From Varanus komodoensis (Eukaryota; Chordata; Lepidosauria; Squamata; Varanidae): a stretch of 64,000 bases of DNA. The notes beneath the pieces are model-generated. The model had not been told where the DNA came from and did not search any database. It was given only the letters and a program-made list of their open reading frames with translations. This document shows positions 49,417-61,592 of the stretch, in pieces (positions within the stretch are counted from its first letter, which is position 1; every line of letters starts with the position of its first letter). The stretch covers positions 5,099,587 through 5,163,586 of the forward strand of contig NW_025335468.1 in NCBI RefSeq assembly GCF_004798865.1, written 5' to 3'. A program made the translations under genes and the position numbers.

Positions 49417-50850
49417 TTTTATTTATTTATTTATTTAAAACATTTCTATGCCGCCCCATTCACCGAAGCCTCGGGCGGCTCACAAAATAAAATTAAAATA
49501 TAATACATTCCAATATACAACAAATTAACAATATAAAATAAGTTGCCCTGGCCAGATAAAATAAGCAACTAATATTAACAATTAAAATGATGTTTAAATA
49601 AAAAGGTCTTCGCCTGGCGCCGAAAAACAAATAATGACGGCGCCAGGCGAACCTCTCTGGGGAGCGCATTCCATAGATTGGGCACCACTGCAGAGAAAGC
49701 CCTCCTCCGAGTACCTACCCTCCTAATTTCTTCACGGAGGGTTCCCGGAGAAGGGCCTCTCCCGCAGATCTCAAGGGGCGGGCGGGCGTATATGGATGTA
49801 AGCGCTCCTTCAGGTAACCAGAACCCAAGCCGTTTAGGGCTTTATAGGTCATCACCAACACCTTGAATTGGGCCTAGACTTCAATGGGAAGCCAGTGAAG
49901 CTGACGGAGGACTGGAGTCATGTGAACATAACACTCAGTCCCCGTCAGCAGCCTGGCAGCTCTATTTTGAACCAATTGAAGTATCCGGACCGTCTTCAAG
50001 GATAGCCCCACGTAGAGCGCGTTACAGAAGTCAAGGTGGGAAGTCACCAGCGCGTGTGTCACTGTCGCCAGGCAGTCGTACTCCAAGTAGGGGCACAGCT
50101 GGTGGATCAGCCGAAGCTGAAGGAAAGCGCTCCTCGCCAGTGCTGTCACCTGAGCTTCCAATGAAAGCTCTGGGTCGAGGAGCACTCCCAAGCTGCGGAC
50201 CTTGTCCCTAAGAGGGAGTGCAACCCCATTCAGGACTAAGTTCAATTCACCCTCTCCGAAGCCCGATCCGCCAACCAACAGGACCTCCGTCTTGTCTGGA
50301 TTGAGCTTCAGTTTATTGGCCCTCATCCAGCCCATTACCGCGGCCAGGCACTGGTTCAGTGCAGCCACCGCCTCACCTGGATTGGTGGAAAACGAGAGGT
50401 AGAGCTGGGTATCATCAGCGTACTGATGATTCCGCAGCCCACACCTCCTGATGACCTCTCCCAGCGGTTTCATGTAGATGTTGAACAGCAAAGGGGACAA
50501 AATGGACCCCTGCAGTACTCCATGGCATAGCTGCCATGGTGCAGAGCCATAGTCCCCCAGCACCACCTTCTGGAATCGGCCATTGAGATAGGAGCGGAAC
50601 CACTGCAAAGCAGTGCCTCCGACCCCCAATCCCGCTAGCCTATCCAGAAGGATACCATGGTCGATGGTATCGAAAGCTGCTGAGAGGTCCAGGAGGACCA
50701 ACAGGGACGCACTCCCCCTGTCCTTCTCCCTGCACAGGTGATCGTACAGGGCGACCAAGGCAGATTCAGTACCTTACCTGGTAATCTGAAGCCGGACTGA
50801 AATGGGTCCAGATAATCAGTTTCATCCAAGCTTGAGAGCTTGAGAGCTTC
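49417..50850 (-). mobile_element. L2-like LINE, 5' truncated, with a long open reverse transcriptase
   Basis: A 294-codon open frame (50,758-49,874) has reverse-transcriptase motifs in order: LLVLLDLSAAFDTIDHGILL, a FRSYLNGRFQKV block, GVLQGSILSPLLFNIYM, the catalytic QYADDTQLYLSF, LKLNPDKTEVLLVG and C-terminal RAARLLTG...LRQLHWLPIEV. The reading continues left after a frame break (FSAVVPNLWNALPREVR-like near 49,700). The 3' UTR ends with GAGCCGCCCGAGG... GGGGCGGCATAGAAATG and an (AATA)n tail at about 49,421-49,436. A further N-terminal piece (DETDYLDPFQSGF) lies out of frame at 50,770-50,830. Clade (L2, CR1 superclade) is by motif resemblance. It fills the PIDD1-RPLP2 spacer. Confidence 0.85.
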
Positions 50851-50879
50851 ATCCAAGAAATTATAGATGCCTCAGGGCA

Positions 50880-51425
50880 ACAAAAAAGATCAGGGGCCTG
50901 GAGTAGCTTCCCAGTGTTTAGGAACGACAACTGGGACTGTCCAGCTTAGTAAAAAAAGGCAAGTAAGGGGAGACATGATAGAGGTGTTTAAAATAATGCA
51001 TGATGTGGACAAATAATGCATGATGTCCCCCCCCCCCCCGGAAAAACCCAGGGTCATCCCATTAAGCTGACTGGTGGAAGGTTTGGGTCAGATAAAAAGA
51101 AGCCCTTCTTCACACAGCATATAGTTAAACTATGGAATTAGCTGCCATGAGAAGTGCTGCTGGCCATCAACTGGGATGGCTTTAAAAAGGGATTGGACAG
51201 ATTCATGAGGGAGAAGGCTATCAGTGGCTACTAGCCTTGCTAGCTTATGTGCTAATACTTTTACCAGAGGTGACCTGCCTGCATGCACCAGTTGCTGATG
51301 TACTTGGGCAAGAGGAAGTCTTGCACCCATCCTGCTTGAGATCCTATGGGCAGCTGGTTTGCCACTATGTGTAGAGTGCTGGAGTAGAGGGACCTTTGGC
51401 CTGATCCAGCATGGTTTTTCTTATG
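50880..51425 (+). mobile_element. CR1-like LINE 3' region
   Basis: Blocks GGGAGACATGATAGAGGTGT, AAGCCCTTCTTCACACAGC, GGGATTGGACAGATTCATG, GGCAGCTGGTTTGCCACTAT and the end GGCCTGATCCAGCATGGTTT-TTCTTATGTTC mark a common squamate CR1-type 3' end. A short tandem copy of AAATAATGCATGATGT sits near 50,990-51,025 beside a C-run. No usable coding frame. Confidence 0.7.
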
Positions 51426-52029
51426 TTCTCAGTGGTCCCAGTTTAGGATTCACTCTCACTTAACCACCTGAGTTTATTATATATGCATTGTGTGATTAAT
51501 TATGTGATTTGATCAGTGTTTGAAATGATACTTAGGTTGCCTTTAAGAATTAAACCTTCCTCATTTATTTTAAAATGTTATAAATTACCCACTATTCACA
51601 AGGGATGCCAGAGTAATGTAAAATTGTAGGAAGATAAAAGTTTACATACAGATGCACCCTTGATAGTGTAATTATGGTTGCTATCCTTCCTAAACACATT
51701 TACTAGGGAGTGACCACCACACATCAAGATGTACTTTTAAGAATATGCTTTTCTAGGATTATGTCAATATTTATCATGGGCAGTGCTTTATAAACACACA
51801 CAGGCAATACCTACATGGCATTTTTTTCTTACAAAGAATAGCTTTTTCTCTATTGTGAGTATAGGTTTAGAAAGTATCCTCAAACATTTGTAGCATGTTG
51901 TCCATCTGCAGTTTTCCACGAGTTGACAGGGAGTTCAGGCTAGGGTCATCTTTTGGCTCCAGGTTAAGACCTTTTTTGCCAAGGCTTGTAAAGACTTATC
52001 CGGATACCCAAGGCTTGAGCTCATCCATG
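51426..52029. other. No gene recognised
   Basis: AT-rich spacer. About 51,655-51,775 resembles the dispersed repeat with the theme of a TTTACTAGGGAGT/CTAGGATTATGTC block. Confidence 0.4.
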
Positions 52030-52210
52030 TGTTTCACAGATACTTTCTTTGTGATTGTTTTTCAGCTGTTTTAACTTTTTAATGGCTGATGTGTATAACT
52101 TTTAAATGGTTTTTGATTTTACATTTTTAAATTGTATCGTATTATCTGTTTGATGGACTGTTGTAAACATCCCAGAGAGCTTCGGCTATGGTGTGCTGTA
52201 GAAATGGCTG
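52030..52210 (+). mobile_element. LINE 3' tail fragment
   Basis: An AT-rich 3' UTR and the family tail ACTGTTGTAAACATCCCAGA, GAGCTTCGGCTATGG. It lies about 350 bp upstream of the RPLP2 start. Confidence 0.5.
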
Positions 52211-52284
52211 CTGGTGATGACAGTCAGGGCTTCACCGGTGAAAAGCAGACAAAAAGACCTGTTAATATAAGAAAATATTTCAAC

Positions 52285-52400
52285 TTACAGTGCATGACTA
52301 CATATTACTATTCAGAAATAAGTCCCATTGAATTCAGCTGGAATTACAGAGGATCGCAGCGTTACTGGATGTTAGCGAAGGCCAGCACAGTCCTATGCGT
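52285..52400. repeat. Dispersed AAGTCCCATTGAATTCA repeat beside the RPLP2 promoter
   Basis: Holds AATAAGTCCCATTGAATTCA and, further right, ACAGTCCTATGCGTACTG, the two landmarks of a short dispersed repeat also seen at 5,025-5,100, 12,260-12,425 and 54,325-54,510. It ends within about 30 bp of the CpG-rich RPLP2 promoter block. Confidence 0.5.
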
Positions 52401-52419
52401 ACTGAATCAAAATCAAGCT

Positions 52420-52790
52420 GCGCCGTGTTCCGCGCGACACACGCGCATAGACGCGCGCCTAGAAGCCGCTGCTACCCATGCGAGCCCTGATTGGCTGTGG
52501 CTTGCACCCAATAGCAAACGCAGTTGTTGGAAGGTGCAGGGAAGAACCTTGCGCGGTAGGTCCCGCCCTTTCCTTTCCGCTGTCGCCGTGGTAGAGAGCG
52601 CACGTCCTGTGGCCTGGCCTTGCACGAAGCACGCGCTCAAGTAAGTCGGGTCGGTGGGCTCCTCACATTTCCCCGCTTCCCGTTGTAGTGGGCGCGTCTA
52701 GAACATGGGCAGGTTTTTTCCTGTTCGCGGCGTGGGCCTATCTGGTAGTGGTCAGGATCAGCTGATGCCCACGCGGGAAGGGGTGAGGAA
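52420..52790 (+). promoter_or_regulatory. RPLP2: RPLP2 CpG/TOP promoter
   Basis: GC- and CpG-rich block with a CCAAT motif near 52,508. A pyrimidine run at 52,566-52,578 (CCCTTTCCTTTCC) has the form of the polypyrimidine TOP initiator of ribosomal protein genes, with transcription expected to start at a C near 52,568. TOP mRNAs are translationally controlled through mTOR/LARP1 (family knowledge). The start base is inferred. Confidence 0.75.
52568..52640 (+). other. RPLP2: RPLP2 exon 1 (5' UTR, non-coding)
   Basis: Begins at the inferred TOP start and ends CTCAA|GTAAGT at 52,640. It holds no start codon for the protein, which begins one base into exon 2. Exon length is about 73 nt if the start is right. 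Confidence 0.7.
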
Positions 52791-53804
52791 TGAGATGGCG
52801 GCCATGTGCCTTCGGAGTCGGCCTGGAGAGGGCCTATATGGGAAAAGAGTCAGTTGTCACAGTGGCTTGTGAAAAGTGCAGAGGTGTCGGGGTGTTGCAA
52901 GAATTAAAGTCTACGAACTGGTCAGGAGGAACAAATGCTTTGGAAGCCCGACGTATAGCAGGGCAGATAGAGCAGGAAGGGGATCTTTCCTAATATTTCC
53001 TATAAAAGAAACGAGGAATCGTAGAGAACGTTTGCTTTAAAATTGTTATATAGTACTGCAATATTATATTAAAAAAGCGGATACATTTTTTTTGGAAGGA
53101 GAGGAAACTACGGTTAATGTTTAGCAAGCAAACTAGTGAGAGGCTGCCTCCCTTTCCTAGCTGATTTTGACGTTGTGAAGTTTACATTTAAAAACTGCTT
53201 GCCGTGTAATTTTGTTTTCCATGAAGATCAGACCCCTCCCCCCCGAAATGAATTAATTCTAACTTAAGGACAGTCGATTGCTGAAGAAACACTCAGTACG
53301 ATTTGGAGATGTGATAACAATATACAGTTCCCTTGAGGAATTCGTTTAGAAAAATGAACAAACAGCTTTTTACAGATATTGCTTCTCTTTCCAATATCCT
53401 CCTTTAAACTTGTATTTCATAGACGTTTAGTCCCAAATAGAAGCATTTTGCATCATCTGCTTCCTGACTCTTTAAAAAATAAAAGTCAAAGTAGTGATGT
53501 CAAATGTTGAGTCTAAGACCTTATGCAAATGAGAAATTGGTTTTACTAATTGCATTCGATTCTGCCCTGTAACGGTGAAGGTTTATTCAGTTGATGTGCC
53601 AAGTGTAGGATACCAGACGGTAGCTCCTAGGTGTAGCCAAAATTATGGGGATCCTATTCATATTACCCTGGAAGTTGAGGCAGTATCACTGATCTTTAAA
53701 CCAGCTGGCCTATTGTATTTGATATCTGTAAAAAAGAGCATTTGATGGAAGTCATATGAGTAAGCATGGGCTAAATGTTTACGAAGTCACCTTTCTTTTT
53801 CCAG
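52641..53804 (+). other. RPLP2: RPLP2 intron 1
   Basis: CpG-rich first 150 bp, then AT-rich. No repeat recognised. In human an H/ACA snoRNA (SNORA52) is hosted by RPLP2, but I could not identify one by eye in this or the other introns. Confidence 0.6.
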
Positions 53805-53805
53805 G

Positions 53806-53928
53806 ATGCGATACATTGCAGCTTTCCTTCTTTCTGTTCTTGGAGGCAATGGGTCTCCAAACAAACAAGACATAAAGAAAATCCTTGACAGTGTAGGCAT
53901 TGAGACAGATGATGAACGCCTAAGCAAG
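53806..53928 (+). CDS. RPLP2: RPLP2 coding exon 1 (in exon 2 of the transcript)
   Basis: The ATG follows the acceptor TTTTTCCAG|G by one base. It encodes 41 residues from MRYIAAFLLS to DDERLSK, the N-terminal dimerisation domain. The donor is GCAAG|GTGAGT, phase 0. Confidence 0.97.
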
Positions 53929-56900
53929 GTGAGTTGTAGATGTGTAATGTAGCACAAAAGGTATTCTTGTTTGACTCTGCTGTAAGTGACACTTTTAGAT
54001 TCAGAGGGAAGGATGCTTATATCTTGGACCACTTCCTCTGTGAGACAGACAACTGTTTCTCTTGGCTGCATTCATCTAATTATCAACTGTGTGAAATTCA
54101 GGATTACATAATTTTGGGGGAGAATAATGAAACAGTTTTTTCTGGATACTTTCTGCGTGCTGTAACCCACCTTGTTGGGGGTTTCAATGTCCAGAATTAA
54201 GATAAATTGGAATAACTGTAATGCTGTACATTCTGTAGCCCTGAGCATAAATTGCTCAAAGACATTTTTCTCATCAGGCATTTCAATACAGTGAGTTAGA
54301 TTAAACTAATAAGGTAGTGATTTTTAACTGCTGAGAAGTAAGCCCTATTGGCACTTACTTCATGATAAATAAGAATAGGATTATGGCAAAACATTGTTGC
54401 TTTTAGACCCAATTGAAATTAGTGGGTTTTAAGTAATTCATCAATTTCTCATATATTTTCAGTGGGTTGAAGTAAGACTATCTTAGTTGGGATCCAACCC
54501 TTTGTATGTAGTGGGAAATAAATTAATTGAATGCTTATTATTCATTAATAAAAAGGCATAATTGTGCTCCACTGAGTTTTAGAACTGCTTATCTGATGCT
54601 TATATTTCCCCTTCCAGCAAAGGCCCCCAAAATATGTAATAGTTTCCCTTGTATATACAATGAATATTTAGCTTCAGATATACATTTAATATAAATACGA
54701 ATGCTGCAATGTAATTATAATAATGGTGCAGTGTTACATCCAGCCATCTACTACCATAGGGAAACATAGAGCCCACACTGTGACTGTGAAAAGCTTTCCA
54801 ACATCACTTGAATATCATGTCTTAAATAAATCATAGCAGCTTGTACCTTGTGCTGGATGGCTTTTAAATATTCGAGCTGTGACCACAGCTTGCTGTGTTG
54901 ACAGTCATAATTCTAAACCAGGCCATGGGTTATACAAGAGTTGTTCAGCCCTATGGGTTTGGATCCATGACAAAGCACAGTTGCAGCCTATATCTTCAGA
55001 ACAGCTACCTGCATATACTATAGCTCACCATGCTTTAAATAAGACATTGTGGGCTGTTTGAGTGAACCAGCCCAATAAGCAGAAGAGAAAATGGACAGCT
55101 GTGCAGACTTGTGTAGTGTAGGAAAAAAGCATTTCACTGGGTATCGCCAAAATTAAGTACAGCAAGCTACAATCTTTCTGTCTTAATTCTTTTAGCATAA
55201 CCTTGTGAAACAAAAGTACAGTGGTACCTTGGCTCACGAACTTAATCCATTCCAGACTCTCTTAATGACCCAAATTGCTCATGAGCCAAGTTAAATTTCC
55301 CCATAAGGTTCAGTGTAAATGAGGTTAATCTGTTCTTTAACTTTTTTTAATCAGAAAAACATGAAGAAACAAAGTGACAAAGAACAACAAAGATCACGGC
55401 CATGTCCCTGCCCCCCAGCACGACCGCACCCATCATTCCAGAGTGCTGGGTGAGGAGAGACTGGTGTGAATGCAGGTGTGCTCCGGGGTGGGTGCGATCG
55501 TGCTGGGTTGGAGATGGCCGAGATCTCGGTTGCGCTCCCGCAGGAAAGACAGGCGTGATCTCGGCCATCTACCCCCGACCCCCAGCATGATCGTGGCCAT
55601 CTCCCCACTCGGGGGTGGGGGGTGAGGAGATGGCCGCAATCGCCATCGCCACCCAATGCGGAGTTCGCGACTGAGTCAAAATTTTTATGAAATTTTTGTT
55701 TGCGACCCTATTCGGTCATTAGCTGAGACGTTTGTAAGCTGAGGTACCACTAATACATGAACACCTTTTTTGCATTCAGAGTTAATTAAATGCAACATTC
55801 AAACCATTTGGCCTGACTCTGTAGCAGTTCAAGTTATTTCTTGTTACTCCAACTTTCCTTCTCCCTTTTAGTCACTTTGTGCTGGACTTTAGTGAACAAA
55901 GGTTGTATCTATTCCCAAAGACCAGCTCAAACTGAGACTCACATTTGAGGGAAGTGTGAGACTCACCCTTTGAGGGAAGTTGGGGTAGTTTCTGTTGCCT
56001 GGAATAGGAACAACTATCTTTTCATGATGTGTTTGCAGTTCATGCAGAACTCTGAAGGAGGATCTTTCTTGTGCATGTACAGCAGGAGAGGTTGTCAGGC
56101 AACCTGTGTTGTTCCCTAGATCGAACAAAACTATCTTTAAAAAGGAGGTTGGTTTCATGTGGGGGTAACATTTGATTTTTGTCCTACTTGTGGGTTTCCT
56201 GTGGGCAGCTGGTTGGCCACCGTGAACAGCATGGTGGACGAGATGGTGTGGCACTCTTCGTTCTTATGAAATCATGCCAGTTGATTATTAGAATGTTGCA
56301 TTTTTCTGTTTATAAAAACAACTCATTGGAATGTATGACTCAAATGGGAATCCATGCAAAAGTCACAGTACAACATGTTTAATAAAGGATATTTTAACCT
56401 TTCTAAACTAGCTGTCAGAAAAGTGCCTTGGGATCACTATATTTTTCTTTAAGTACAGCTTCAGTAATACATACGAGGTTGTCTAAAAGTTCACTGTGGC
56501 ACAGTGCAACTTCTGTAGGGAAACAAGGCCAATTGTTTATAGAAAGTGTATTGAACTCACTTTTTCAGTTTTGGGGCCCCAGATTGTTAGTTTACATTAA
56601 GAATGTGGGTAATGCAACAACTGTTAACTCATCTCAGCCTAACAGTGAAAGAGATACATATCCCACCATTAAGATGTGCAATATCAGGTTTTGCAAAAAT
56701 CCAGCAGAATGGTGTTTTTTCAAACAGAATGATCTGCTGTTCAGAAGCAAGTATTCTGTTGTCTTGTATACAAATAGCATATTTCATAACTGATGGTGGT
56801 TGTCAGAACCTTAAAAGGAAAATTTGAACTTTTTTCCCCATAGACTTGCATAGGAGCATGCTCTTATCTTTGTTCACGTATTTGCTAGCTCTTAATGGAT

Positions 56901-57494
56901 ATTGCCAAATTAAAAGTTTAGAGGTTCCTTAAATAAAACATTCAGAAGAAACAACATTTATGCAGCATTACGTTTGTGTATTGTACTGTTTTGAGCTTGG
57001 TTCTGTATAATGTTGCAGGCCCCTTGTTTAGAATCCATCTCCCATTTTCATCTTCATTTTAGTTGCATCCAGTAAGACAGATATCCGGGGCTTACCTCCA
57101 AAAACAGCTTGTCTGGTTGTGGATCCTTTAACCTAACTCAGAAGCAGCAGCAACACATGCACATATGTGATTAAGAAAAATAACTAAATAGGCTAGGGAC
57201 AGGTTTGGGGCATGATGGAATAAAGCCTAGCTAGCCGACAGTAATACAAGCAGAGCAACTATTAATAACTCTGTTTTAGTTGGGGTGCATTTATAAGTGT
57301 CTGCATGAAAACTTACTTAGTTAAAAACAAAGGAAAGGACAAGAATGAAGGTACTTACATTGTGAATCCTATTGCCCCTCTTTCTTTTCATTTGACTTGG
57401 GAAGCATAACTTATGGGGATTGATATTACAGGTTGCAGAGGGAATCCCGTGCCCTGGGAATTCCATGTTTTGAATATTGGGTGCAGTGTACACA

Positions 57495-57543
<49 letters not shown>

Positions 57544-60500
57544 ATCTTTTGTGAAGATAGCACATCTGAGTGCTTCTCTCCTCCCTGGCCATACACATCC
57601 TAACATGGTTTTAGTGAGTGTGGGATATGAAGCATTCCATCCTTTAGTTCATTACTCTTAGAAGATTTCTTAGATAATGCGTTCCTTTTTTCCACAGGTC
57701 ATTAATGAGCTGAATGGGAAAAATGTTGAAGATGTTATTGCTCAAGGTAAGTTAAATGTCAGGAATGGTTTGGGAAGGGAACATAGTGATACCTTCAACA
57801 TTGAAGGCATCAACTGAGAACATACAACTCACTTGAGAGGCTTCTGACTATCTTGGTTACATCATGCCAACGCAAAATGTGTTGGTGTGCATTCAGTGAC
57901 CTGATTTGGGTGGTACTGGTTGACCCAACTCAGATGTTCATGGGCACCATGGCTTATCATGGGTTTAGCTCACAGTGAATTGCACTATATTGTCTGAACC
58001 AGTCAGTATGCCCTTCTGCAATGAAAAAGAATGTTTGGAGTCAAGCAGGGGAAAGGATATCATTAGATTGCAAAGTGATGCTTCTTGGCTTACCTACCTT
58101 TTGCACTTTACTCTGGTTCCTAAATGATTCCACTACATCCCACTGAAGGTTAGATTGTGACCTAAACCCACACTTTCAGAGTTCCCATGGCACAACTGAA
58201 GAAGGAAAAAGAATTGTGGACAACAGGCTAAATATGAGCCAGCAATGAGATGCAGCTGCAAGAAGGGCAAAACTTGGGATGCATTAATAGAAGTAGTATT
58301 TGCAAATCATGAAAAGTAGTAGTTCCCCTATACTCCTTACTAGTCAGACCTCATCTGGAATGCTGTGTCTAGTTCTGGGCACCAAGATTTAAGAAAGATG
58401 CAGGAAAAAATAGGGTCCAGAGGAGGGCAATAAAACGGAAGTTTGGAAACACTTGCCTGATGAGGAGAGACTGAGAGAACTGGGTATGTTCAGCCATGAG
58501 AACAAAAGATTGAGGGGGAACATATTCTATAAGTACCTCAAAGGCTGTCACAAAGAGGAAGGACAAGATCTCCTCTTGCTGATACCAGCATGTAGGACAC
58601 AGAATAATTAACTCAAGCTGCAACAACCCAGATTCTGGCTAGGTATCAGGAGAAGTTTCCTCACTGTTGGCAATAGACAGTGAAACCAGCACCCCAGAGA
58701 GGTAGCGGGCTTTCCCACACTAGAGACATTAAAAAAGAAACTGGACAACTATCTGAATGGGATGGTGTAGATTGGTGTCCTGCAAGAGCAAGGGGCTGGA
58801 CCTAATGGCCATCATGACTCCTTCCAACTCTAGCATTCTGTGAACTCCTGTGCAGGAGCTGGATATGCAAAATGGTGGCTGCGTGCACACACTGCCTTGT
58901 CGTGACAGCCTTGCCATGCTTTTTTAGTCCACTGTGGGCTATCATGTGAACCGGGCTATTAATTTTAGAACCCTCAAGCAATCATTTTGTAGGAAAGTCC
59001 ATTATTGGAACAAGAGTGGAAGTTGCCACACTGAAACACTTGGTGCTTCTTTGTACTCTAAAAGTACCACCAGTTGCCATATTGTATCTTGTCAAGATCT
59101 AAATGACTAAAACTGGTCACACAGCTGCTGTGCCACAGTGTTTCATTCTGGAATTATCAAATGGCCAAATGTCAGTCACTTCTCTTTATGGAGACCAGCC
59201 TCACCGACCATTATCAACAAATATATGTATTATTTATGGAATATTCTGTGAAATGTAACATGTCCATCCTAATACCCACAGGTTCATGCTGGTATTTGCT
59301 GGGTTTCGCTGGTGGACTATATTACTTTGGGAAACTTTCATAAAAACAGGCGTGCACTGTTGCCTATCCATATGGAAGGTGTTCTCAACATATAGAAAAA
59401 GTTAGCTTTGATTTAATAAAAATAAATGCTAATGTTAATGTGGGCTGAACAGTTTTTTCAAAGCAAGGTTTATCTCCTATTTTGATGTGTGGCTATTCAT
59501 AAGAAATGTATGTGCTTCTGTTACTGCTTTACTAAATTCTTTCTACCTGGTGCTTTGCCTCCAAATTACACAACTTGAAGCTCTCTGTCAAAGATTCTGT
59601 GGTTTGGGCTAGTTGTCAGGGATTGTGGGTGTTGTATTTTAAGATACCTGGAAAACATTAGGTTGTTTATCTCTGTGTCTACTGTATATTCAATAAATCA
59701 CTTGGTGAGGTGCTAAAGATATGACACCACCTGGGGAAAAAACCTGGGGGGAGGGAACCATCTGAGTATCCTAAGGTCTTGCTTTTTTGTCCCAAACCAC
59801 TATGTATAGGTCTGCTTAGACATTTCAGAATCCAAGATTCAGTATTGCCACCACTGAGCTTTTCTGCTAGACCTCTCTTGCCTTATTTGTTCTTTGCTTC
59901 CTTATTCATCTTGTTGAACTAGCAGCAAGACCTTAAGTTCACTTTAGGATGCTCTCCCCTTTTCTCACAGTATTCATCTTTCTGTTAAGTGAACTCGCTC
60001 CTTCCTAAGTGCTGCAAAATGCTTTGGCTTTGTCGTCTCTGCAATTCAAACAACTTTATCACCTTCCATTGTCGCTTCTGAGGCACCTCTATCCAGATCT
60101 CATTGGCAAAATTATTTAATCTGCTTGCCCATCCTCAAATCCAAGTATTGGCTTTAAGACCATGATTGTGTCTCATTTTTCTGTCATTTTCTGATGTTTT
60201 CTGTCTGTGACCTTCTTTAACTACTACACAAAGAAGGTCTGCTTATTTAAAAACATTACTGTCTTTATGCCTTTTATGTGTTTATGCCTTTCTAAATGTT
60301 TGAGTGGTGGCACCACTTTTCTTCCTATGAAGTCCTTACTTCCTCTTCCATGCTCATATCCCTTTACATCCAATGTTATATGTATTATCATCTCCTTACC
60401 TTCATTCATTATAGTGGCCCACCTTCCTGGTTTCATTATTGTCCTGTATAATGAGGTATCATTTAAATGGTGATGCCAAAAGAACAGCTACAGTAATAAA

Positions 60501-61549
60501 TACAGCCCTATAATTAATCTTCTAATACTGTTAGTATAGGCGCAGTCTTCTGTGGGAGAACTGGCAAAGTTAGATCTGCTTAACAGTACTTAATTGGGGC
60601 CTGCATATCTATTTTTAAGGAAGCTTTAATACTTCTAAATGATGACTGACATTAAATGTACTTTGAGAATATGCTGAACTGGTTATAAAACATGTTTTCT
60701 CTTTTGACCCCAGGAACACCATGGGATTGTTTAGATTATGTATTCCTAGAAATAAAGAACATATTGCCACTGTTGAAATATTCACAGTGCTTATGAAAGC
60801 CAAGGGAAGTGGTATATTGCTAACTTCCCTGGAATAGCTGGCATTAATCAATAGCAAGTCTTCAAATCTCCAGGGTGCATCTATCATGTACTGTGCAACT
60901 TCAGAAATTACTCCTTGCCCCAGTTCTGGATTTGGCCTTATGCCACTCATGGAAACAGATTGGTTTCACCAGTGCATGCAGGGGAGCGGTTGGGAGTCAC
61001 AGTTTTGATGGGCTTGGTTTAGATGATGAAATTAGACTGAGAGAACTTGAAGTTGTTGTTTCTGGCATTTGGTGTGGGACTGGTTGTCAACAGGAATTGC
61101 TCTAGAATTGGTGACATGGGTTCAAGGTCAACAACTAGAGGGTCTTGTGCCAAGGCTGGTCTTCCAGGAAGTCATCTACCAAGGCAGTTGCCAGGCCACT
61201 CAGAGTTTCTCCTCTTCCTGTCTTTGTCAGAAAGGTTTTTAATATATTCTTTTATCTGTTTTAGCTTTGTACTGTTCACCACTCTGGAATCTGCCTAGAT
61301 ATGGAACAGGACGCAAATCCTGTAAATAAATCAATACATATGATCTGGCCGGGGCAACTTCTTCTTCCTTCTCTTTCTCCTCCTATATTTTTATTTTATA
61401 CTGATAATTTTAATTTTGTATTTGTAAATCAATGTATTTTTTTGTATTTTTATATTTAATGGTAATTTATTATGTACTATTGTATTTCAATGTATTTTAT
61501 CATGTTGTAAGCCGCCCCGAGGTTTCGGCAAGGGGCGGCATAGAAATGT

Positions 61550-61592
<43 letters not shown>

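Noticed and set aside
55347-55656. Pro/His/Ser-rich frames in the Tigger-like core
   Set aside because: They come from repeated GC-rich units in a non-autonomous transposon.
57317-57606. Minus-strand frame with YLFI repeats resembling a membrane protein
   Set aside because: The repeated part is the TAAA microsatellite; the rest is intron of RPLP2.
59161-59343. 60-codon plus-strand frame in RPLP2 intron 3
   Set aside because: It lacks any family match and lies in an intron; length is within chance expectation.
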